Source of the DNA: Adiantum capillus-veneris
Taxonomy: Eukaryota > Streptophyta > Polypodiopsida > Polypodiales > Pteridaceae
Direction: 5' to 3'
Length of the DNA: 64,000 nucleotides
Assembly: GCA_014529385.2 (NCBI GenBank)
Contig: CM043959.1
Coordinates: forward strand, 7,228,026-7,292,025
The translations under genes were made by a program, and so were the position numbers. This document shows, one piece after another, positions 56,569-64,000 of this stretch. Within the stretch, counting starts at the first letter, position 1. Each line of letters opens with the position of its first letter. Under the pieces are notes generated by a model. The model was not told the origin of the DNA. It saw only the letters and a program-made list of their open reading frames with translations, and made no database searches.

Positions 56569-57211
56569 GTGGCAAGATTATCATTTGTATATACTATTAT
56601 TATCATCTTACTTCTTTTCTTTTTCTTTTTGTTTCCTTTCTTTTCCTTAAAAAAAAAAAAAAACATATAGCAAGTTTTTCAGAGCCTGACAGACTCTTAA
56701 TTGGCATAATCATGAGCCATACGGTCACCATCTAATACCAGAATAAGGCAGCATGTGGACCACATCTTGGATGTACCATATCTCCAAAGGGCTCAACAAT
56801 ATCATGAGTCAGCATGTCACATTGATCTTTTCATTGCCTAGAATGGAAAATCTCTCTACTGGTAGAGAATAGAGCTCCCATCCACATCCTATTCTCCAAG
56901 CCCCGTGCATCATAAAGAACCTACTCATTCTTATGATGACATACCATGTCCCTTGCAACAACACTAATTTTAGGCTACCATGAGGGTGGTCCTTATTGGT
57001 GCATCACATATAGATTCCACCATATTCAAGGAAATCAAAGTCACCATCAACAACTCTTACGTGGAGGACCTGCCTTCTTCTTGAATGGTGGGAAAACTAA
57101 ACAAACCAAATAGAAGGTAGAGTCGAACAAAAAGATGAAACCATACTACGAATATTTGTGACCTGGAATAGAGGTTGCATCATTGAGAATTACGGGCAAG
57201 TGTTGATAATA

Positions 57212-57276
<65 letters not shown>

Positions 57277-57392
57277 ATTAGAGGGTGGATTCAATGGACT
57301 TTATTGGTGATTGCGTGACTATGACTATTTGTTTCATGTTAAGTATGGAGCCTGATTTACCCTTGTAATTTTTTGTGGTAAAAGCGCACATT
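56569..57392. other. Unassigned region with (CT)n microsatellite
   Basis: No gene is recognised. A pyrimidine-rich stretch and an A run lie near 56600-56665, and a CT microsatellite is at 57212-57271. Confidence 0.6.
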
Positions 57393-58036
57393 TGTAAGGC
57401 CCCCATTATGAGGAGAAGCCATCGTGCGTGAAGGAAAATCACTCATCGGAAACCAAAATTTTCACGGACAAGAATCAGGGGCAACTTTAAAGGCCTCGGG
57501 GGCGGAGGCCCCTGAGACTTTTTTTTTCGCCGGAATATTATGGCCGGACGGCGGCCGGAAAGTGGTCGGAAAACAACCGGTCGGTTGGCCGGTGGCCGGT
57601 AGTCAATGGCCGATGGCCGGTGGTTGGAAGTCAATGGCCGGTGGCCGGTGGTCAGAAGTCAATGTCCGGTGGCCGGTGGCCGAATTCAATGGCCGGTGGC
57701 CGAATTCAAAAGCAGACTTGTCTTCTCAAGGGTGACCACACATGGGCGGATTGGAGGGTCCGATTTGGACTTATTCGCACAAGGGCGGCTACACATGGCT
57801 GTCTCTCATAAGAGAGGGCAGCCCTTTTGGCCTATAAAAGGAGGCCATTTCTACACACATTTCATAGTGTGAAGTTGATGCAACAAGGTGAGTGTGAGGT
57901 GGTGAGAGTGAAGCAAGGCGGGAGCTCCATTAAGGGTATAATCCCTTTGTAAACTACTTCTTGTTTTGAAGTACTAAAGCCATTGAGTGGCTGCTTTCCC
58001 GTGGACGTAGCCCACATTGGGTGAACCACGTATATC

Positions 58037-58074
<38 letters not shown>

Positions 58075-58156
58075 ATAATCTCGTGTATATAAATCTGTCT
58101 CTCTCCATTAAGTAATCTACTCAATTATCTATTTAGCTACGTCTTATTTCCTAACA
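57393..58156 (+). mobile_element. Probable Ty1/copia solo LTR
   Basis: The block starts TGTAAGGCCC and ends CCTAACA. It has a TATA box (CCTATAAAAGGAGG, about 57831-57844), followed by CCGTGGACGTAGCCCACATTGG and GAACCACGTATATCG. The GTGGACGTAG...GAACCACGT pattern is typical of the R-U5 part of plant Ty1/copia LTRs. A CT run lies near 58048-58070. No primer site or coding region adjoins it and no clean target duplication was seen. Confidence 0.5.
57541..57712. repeat. GC-rich TGGCCGG minisatellite
   Basis: Degenerate short units based on GGTGGCCGG and AGTCAATGGCCGG are repeated within the probable copia LTR, upstream of its TATA box. Confidence 0.85.
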
Positions 58157-58884
58157 TTTCACAAGTGAGGTTCACTTATAACATGAGTGATCATGGTGTA
58201 CTTGAATAAAATGATTCTTGATAGCCTTGCCTAAGATGAAGAACAAACCCTTGGGTCACCCACACGTCGTTCACACAAATTATTGTTTTACACCTTTAAT
58301 GATCTACCTACACCCTTGAATCTTTGATCCCAATAAGCTTTAGACTACTATTTCATATCAATACTTGGAACAAAAGCCATTTTCTTCACCTTAGCAACAA
58401 TGGTTCATGTTTAAGATAAAATTGGATCTTTCTACTCTATCTTTCCATGTGGCAGATGTGCAAGGAATGGCCAGGAGTTGGGAGGGAAAGGCAAACATGC
58501 AGGGAGTGAAGGCAAGGTGAATAGGTGTGGTTAGAGTTGCCACTGTCCTTTGATAGCTACATGATCCTTCCACCCTCATGTGCTGAGCCAAAAGAGCCTG
58601 CAATACGACTACCCACCTGTTGCTATGGCAGCTACACCTATGAGCTATACATAAAAAGACAGATCCAAGACTTATAAATACCATTTCTACCTACACAAAG
58701 TTTTAGAAGAATTTTTTTTCATGCTTTATAAATACCATCTGTGTCGTGGAAAGATGTGAACACACACACACACACACACACACATGTAGTGTACATACAC
58801 ACTTAGGTATGTACACACATATATACATACTTACATGCATACCACAATCAAAAGCAAGAGAATAAAAAGATAAGAGAAGTATAG
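58157..58884. other. Unassigned region
   Basis: No gene is recognised. A CA microsatellite lies at 58760-58784. Confidence 0.6.
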
Positions 58885-59693
58885 TGTGAGTCCTTGCTGT
58901 TAGAATCACATGGGACGATCAACCTATCACCATAGTAAATTTTTACGGCCCTTGCAACACAAAGGATAGAGCTAAATTGTGGATGCAGCTCAGGGATACT
59001 CCGATCAAAGGGGAGTGGCTGATGGTTGTAGATTTAAATATGGTTGAGAAAAGTAAGGACAGAACAGGCTCCGCCAGTATACTCGCTGGCTCAAAAAAGT
59101 CTAAATGGCTGAGCTTATGTGAGAAGTGGGCTATGATTGACTTGTGGGAAGTGGGCCCATGGAACAACATTCTTGGATTCACCTACACAAGCCTTCAGTA
59201 TGCCTGCATTGCCTCCCTGCTGGACAAATGCTACTGCTCTCATCAAGCTAACTGGATATCATCGACGTTAGAGAAGAAGGTAATCTCAACAAAAAACCTC
59301 TCCAATCACATGCCATTACACTTACAAATCAAGAAAGATAAAGGGGGGGGGGGGGGGGGGGGGGGGCAATCCCCGAGAGGGAAGAAAAAGCTTTTGGTTA
59401 CAGGGACACACCTGTTCAAAGACCCTCTCTTCAGAGGCATCACCAAGAAAGCATTGGGAAAGCTCAAGAAATATGTGGGGATGAATAAACCTAGTGCTTG
59501 GAATCTATTTGTTTGGAGTGTACAAAAAGCTATCAGAACTTCGGGTCCTCGGGTTAAAAAAGGCAATGAGGAACATATCAAACATCTCACAGATGAGGTA
59601 GTGCAATTAGCCTCTAGGAAGGCTGCTGGATTGGCTACCGAGGATGAGCACACGCAATGGCTTGAAGCTAAATCTCACCTGGCCAACAAATAG
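58885..59693 (+). pseudogene. LINE endonuclease domain remnant
   Basis: Upstream of the first ATG the frame reads VRITWDDQPITIVNFYGP, a typical L1 endonuclease strand. GEWLMVVDLNMVE follows, where GGDFN is usual, so Asp remains but the block is altered. ARLDRC-type sequence appears as ASLLDKCYCS. The SDHxPL motif appears as SNHMPLHL, with Asn in place of the catalytic Asp. A G run at 59344-59366 then leads into a Lys-rich linker containing NLFVWSVQKAIRTSGPRVKK. Confidence 0.85.
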
Positions 59694-59993
59694 CTGGAGG
59701 AAATCAAGATGGCGAGATTGCTCTCTAGGGAAACTTTCCTTCAACCAGAGCCTTCTAACCAAGAACATTCTTTTAGGGATTTGAAAGTGAGAAAGAGTTG
59801 AGGCTGCATGCAAGTTCTCAATGATGAGAAAGGGAATACAATTCAAAATCAAGATGAAATAGCTGGAGTTATGCTCAATTATCTCAGCTAGATTATTGGC
59901 CAGCCAGAGACCCAATCTCAAGAAGTGGAAGAAGCCTGAGCGTCTTTACTTGGGAGTGTTGAAAAGAAGGTTCCTTAGGAGGAAGCCAACCGC

Positions 59994-61397
59994 ATGGAAA
60001 TGGCCTTCTCTGAGGAGGAATGCTCAGCGGCACTAAAAGCTCTTGACAATGAAAAGTCCCCCGGTTGGGATGGACCGGCGGCTGAATTCTTCAGGGAATT
60101 TTGGGATGATCTCAAGGGTCTAGTTACACAAATGGCCAATCAAGCTGTTTCCGAAGAGTCGTTGGATGCAAGTGTTAAGAGAGGGCTTATTAAGCCCATC
60201 CCCAAACAAACCTGCTGCTCCCAACTTAAACATTGGCGTCCCATTACGATGATGTCAATAGCATACAAAATTATTGCCAAGGCGATAGCTCTTAGAATTG
60301 CCCCCCTCTTGAGTCGGATCATTTCTCCCCATCAACACGAGTTTATTAAAGGGAGATCTATATATGACAATATCTTGGCAGCAATGGTAGAAATAGAGTA
60401 TGCATCCTTCTCTGAGCAAGAGTGCATCTTACTGCAGCTGGACCTTGACAAAGCCTATGATAGAATAGAATGGTCCTATATAGAAGAAATCATGGGATCT
60501 CTGGGCTTTGGGCCTCGCCTTTGTCGCCTCATACACACACTAGGCATTGGCAGCCAATCAGAGCTCCTGTTTAATGAAAAATTGTGGGCTCTTTTGAGGT
60601 TAAAATGTCTATTAAGCAAGGATGCCCCATGGCCCCCTTGCCTTTTGCCATCGGGTCGAATCCTCTCATTACGATGCTTGAAGCCAGTGTTGCATGGGGA
60701 GAGATTCAAGGTCTGGCATTACTGGGCAATGACTAGCCTACTAGCCAAAATGTTCGTAGATGATTCGCTCCTATTCTTGAAGGCGTTCCCTCAAGTTGTC
60801 AGGAGAGCTCTGGAGATTGTGCAAACATTTTCCGTGGCCTTGGGATCCAAGTGCAATGTAGAGAAGTCAAGACTTATCTCCCTATCGGAGAACGACTCTT
60901 TTGACCCTGCAGTCTGGACATGAGAGATTATCTTAAAAGGGAGTGTATTCAGACACCTGGGAGCCCCCGTAGGGGTGGACGTAACCCATAGGCAAAGATT
61001 TCAATGGGTCCTTGAAAAAATAAGCTCAAAAATGAGAAGATGGAAGTTTGTTCTCCTCCCCTTGCAAAGCCGGATTAGAGTGATAAATGCTTTTATGATC
61101 CCGTATATTGCTTTCTTCAGCCCAGTGCTCAAGATGGCTAAGTGTAACTGGAAACAATTCTTAAAACCAGTGAAAAGGTTTCTATGGAAGAAAAACACAA
61201 AAACCTCTTGGCCATGTCAGTGGGTTAGATGGGAGGTAGTTGCTCGCCTGGTAGACCAAGGAGGACTCAATAGTCTTAACCCTATATCCCATGCTGAGGC
61301 CCTTTGTGCCAAATTTATGGTCTCATTAGCTAAACAGGACCAAGCTTGGGCTGTCATGACCAAGGAAATGCTTGATGCAGTAAAACTAGGATCGTAA
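59994..61397 (+). pseudogene. LINE reverse transcriptase remnant
   Basis: ORF 59994-60923 (309 aa) contains ALDNEKSPGWDGPAAEFF, RPITMMSIAYKIIAKAIALR, HQHEFIKGRSIYDNILAAME-like sequence, LQLDLDKAYDRIEW and the catalytic MFVDDSLLFL at about 60750-60780. The region around residues 195-235 is out of frame relative to the family (the usual GCPLSP block is not readable), showing a frameshift pair. ORF 60975-61397 continues with QRFQWVLEKISSKMRRWKF and NPISHAEALCAKFM. Confidence 0.92.
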
Positions 61398-61979
61398 GGG
61401 GGAAATTGGAAGGGGGTTGTGATGCACGACAAACTTCTCGCCCTGAAGTGGTCTTATCTTAGATCTGGTGGACTCTCAGGGAAACTGATGAGGAAGTGAA
61501 AAAGAGAAGTTGAGGTTTTGGAATGGGGGGAAGCAACTAGATACTTTAAGAACTCCTTTTTGCAATGGTCCCCTTGGCTCTATAAAATATTGGGGCCGCC
61601 GCAAAGCCCCTATTGGATAGAAATGGCTAGGAATGTGAATAATAAGGGGCTCTTTCAACTAGAGCAATTCTGGGATGGCAACAGTAAGTGCTAGAAAACT
61701 GTTGACTCTTTAGCTATCCAATTTCAATTGAATGGCTTTGAAATCTTACTAGTCTACAGGGTGATGAAAGAGCTTGATAAGGTGGTGATGCAAATTTGTG
61801 AATCCAACTTTGAATGGGATGCTTGGAGATGGCCCGGGAGTAGCCTCTTTTGGAAACCACATTCTAAAGGCATTTACCATGCATTAATGAAGGAGGCTAA
61901 TTCGTGTAGCCCCCTCAATAAATTATGGAAGAGGCACTGGACAGAAAAACGGTGGGAGGGAGTCATGGAGAACAACTAG

Positions 61980-62423
61980 AAGCCAAGGTGGCCTCAATAT
62001 ATGAAGATATTTCTGTGGAAAGTGATGTGGGGTGCTCTGCTAACGGGTGTAAAGATACAAGAAAGAGGAATCAGGTCTGATCGTTGCTCGGGGTGTAGAA
62101 TAGCTAGTGAAGACCTAGCCTACCTTTTCATGGGATGCCAGGCAATCAGTGGCATGGCTCAAAAAATATGCAAGTGGATTCTATGGACATGGACAATTAA
62201 GTTCTTCAAGACTGATCTCTTCTTTGTTAGTAACACGTTGGGAAGTCATGCTCTTCTTGCGTGCACTCAAATAATCAAGTACTACTTCTTTCACCATATT
62301 TGGCAAGCAAGGAACCGCCACCTGTTTGAGGGGGATCTGGCTGTGGCAAGCTTTTGTGAAATCATACAAGAGAGTAGAGTGACGATCCACATGATCGGAG
62401 ACAAACAAGCTTTAGAGGACTAG
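61980..62423 (+). pseudogene. LINE zf-RVT domain remnant
   Basis: MKIFLWKVMWGALLTGVKIQ, then RGIRSDRCSGCRIASEDLAYLF and MGCQAI, follow the zf-RVT pattern (KIFLW...L.T...L..RGI....C..C....E...HLF..C) found after RT in plant L1-type LINEs. His of the usual HLF is Tyr here. Confidence 0.8.
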
Positions 62424-62611
62424 TTTAAAACAATACATGTCATGATGACTTCTTGTAATAAGTAAAGCCTAGGAGTAGTTCTGGTTTCTCTGTCAATCAG
62501 AAAACTTGTAATCCTTTGATCCTCAAGGCTCGGTCTGAGCTTGAGGTTGGTGTATATTTTTGATGTTCTTCATACTATCCACTCACAATTGTGAGTTTTG
62601 AAAAAAAAAAA

Positions 62612-63828
62612 GGATCACCATTTAAAATCATTGATAAGAGCAAACGAAACCCACTCATAGTTATCAATAACTAATAACTTTGACCTATGTGACCAGACCC
62701 TAAGCAATGGATGTATTAAAAAACACACAAGAATGAGGAAAGTGACTAGTCCATTTCAAGCCATACAAAGTTATATTCTTGTCATTCAACCGACAACCTT
62801 GTATTTGAAGTTTGTCTTTAGATATTCTTTTCTAAGTTTTAGTGAGTCTGGGAGCAATGACCTAGAAAAGGCAAACCACAATTCCACAAATCTTCCCTTG
62901 AAATGTATGCAATGAAAAGAATCTCAAGCATGCGCATTGCGCAACAAAGCAATGGTGCCTTAAGTTCCACCTAGGGTTCCGCTTCCAATGTCACACATGT
63001 GCTTCCTAAAACTAGTCTGTTTGTCTTTTATAATGGATTATTAATTGTGCATGGGAAAGCCTCTTGACAGTTGGCTTGCAACTTGTCACTTTGTTTTGGG
63101 AGTTTCGTAGGGTTATCTTTGGATTCGATGCAATAAAAAACAAGGTGAAAGCTCACTATGGCCTACACAATGCTATTTAGAGAAATTTAATAATAAGATG
63201 GTTTTTTTAGAAGGGATTTTTTTGAGAAACTAGCATTAATATTTATTTATTTTTTTACAATAGAATATTACACTTCTTGGAAACAAGTGTAAGAATGACT
63301 TATTTAGATTACAATATATTCCAAAAGCATAAATATTAATGACTAAACCAATATTCAATGGCTCTCTTTAAAGAGAGAGGTACACAATTGTCAACACCTC
63401 TCACAAAGAAATATTAAGAAAGAAAGTTCTTTGCCATGTGGCACTAATCTGTAAGTTTTATCCAATGATACACAATTGCACCAAAAATCCAACGCTTTAC
63501 AAAGGACTCCTTATGTAGTCCAAAAAAAACCCTTCTTTCTACAAAACTTGAGAAATTCTTGAGCTAATAACTCATCATCGAGTGTTACATTGTTGTTACA
63601 AATTCAACTTGGGTCTATACATGCTATCACAACCTCTCAAACCCTCAAGTTACATTATTTTTGGTGTAATGGAAAGCGCTCTCCTAGTTTGGCTAAGGAG
63701 CAAGGAGCAACCTGAAGAAACTGGCAACAACACTCGGGATTGCCTTGTTTGTGCCATCGTGTAAAGCAGCATGTACCTCATCCAATAGGGTGTGCATTTG
63801 GTGGGGTTTTCTATTGGTGGGATCTTAG
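62612..63828. other. Unassigned AT-rich region
   Basis: No gene or repeat with clear boundaries is recognised. Homopolymer A and T runs are common. Confidence 0.6.
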
Positions 63829-64000
63829 AAAACGCTAGCCCAAGAACCTGTGGTGAATGTGGGAGCCGGTTTGAAGGTCATCCCCCTTAACTTTGGAACC
63901 TTCTTTGGTGCATGCTTTAAGTGCAACAAGTTTGGGCACTTTGCTAGGGCTTGTCCCATAACTTCACCCATGTTAATAGGCCTTATTGTTGGGGATAAAG
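63829..64000 (+). CDS. Partial ORF with CCHC zinc knuckle at window edge
   Basis: The frame is open from 63829 to the edge. It encodes VGAGLKVIPLNFGTFFGACF, then the intact knuckle CFKCNKFGHFARAC (C-X2-C-X4-H-X4-C, 63913-63954) followed by PITSPM. This suits ORF1 of a LINE or the Gag of an LTR element; a LINE ORF1 is slightly favoured because of the long hydrophobic lead-in. The product continues outside the window. Confidence 0.55.

Larger units (their letters stand above)
58885..62611 (+). mobile_element. L1-type plant LINE (ORF2 remnant with poly-A tail)
   Basis: The order is endonuclease (58885-59340), linker with a G homopolymer (59344-59366), RT (59994-60923), RT thumb/connection (60975-61397), zf-RVT domain (about 62000-62200) and a 3' end with an A tail (62600-62611). 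Several stops and frameshifts separate these blocks, so it is dead. The 5' part of the element is absent or unrecognised. No target duplication was confirmed. It encodes the enzymes for target-primed reverse transcription in a live relative. Confidence 0.92.

Noticed and set aside
57388-58161. CATTT at both edges of the probable copia LTR as its target duplication
   Set aside because: Using it would remove the TG and CA ends from the LTR, so the match may be chance.
58925-62622. ATCACCAT on both sides of the LINE as a target duplication
   Set aside because: The upstream copy lies inside the endonuclease reading frame, so it cannot be the flanking duplication.

Overview
The window is repeat-dense plant nuclear DNA. 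The evidence is Ty3/gypsy elements with plant-type primer sites, a Tat-type polymerase with two RNase H domains, an L1-type plant LINE with a zf-RVT domain, long CT/GA and CA microsatellites, satellite arrays and GC-rich terminal inverted repeats. No complete, confidently recognised host gene was found, nor any tRNA, rRNA or CRISPR array. The best non-transposon candidates are a 69-codon membrane ORF (1555-1764, minus) and a decayed PIF1-type helicase fragment (22910-23305), which may itself come from a Helitron. The species cannot be named from the sequence.

Layout. 1-790: minus-strand gypsy pol fragment. 1030-3830: microsatellites, the small membrane ORF, a diverged direct repeat of about 650 bp and a tRNA-like SINE candidate. 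3845-20311: element A, a 16.5-kb gypsy element with LTRs, GCGCG target duplication, primer site and polypurine tract, and an extra ORF region before the 3' LTR. 20324-26150: microsatellites, the helicase fragment, an AT run and a LINE ORF1 fragment. 26152-39830: a large inverted-repeat element with a 175-bp array near its left end and a 151-bp array near its right end; element C, a minus-strand Tat-type gypsy element with 2.6-kb LTRs (27844-38635), lies inside it. About 42300-56568: element B, a relative of A, carrying a 272-bp MITE (46526-46797) and a solo LTR of the C family (50197-52853). 57393-58156: probable Ty1/copia solo LTR. 58885-62611: L1-type LINE with poly-A tail. 63829-64000: start of another zinc-knuckle ORF.

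The most interesting system is the A/B family. A and B share an unusual organisation: two tandem H2C2 zinc-binding domains before the integrase core, and a retropepsin-like domain downstream of integrase. Both carry several copies of a 20-bp palindrome in their non-coding leaders. The palindrome sequence differs between them, but both follow the same frame, ACAT-N4-CGCG-N4'-ATGT: ACATCCTACGCGTAGGATGT in A and ACATGGATCGCGATCCATGT in B. Copies are often 255-290 bp apart, and a degenerate or half copy lies in the LTR of each. This looks like a repeated cis-acting signal whose arms have diverged while its frame was kept.

All LTR elements here are decayed fossils. A is old (LTRs roughly 8-10% different by eye over the first 220 bp) and C is much younger (roughly 2%).
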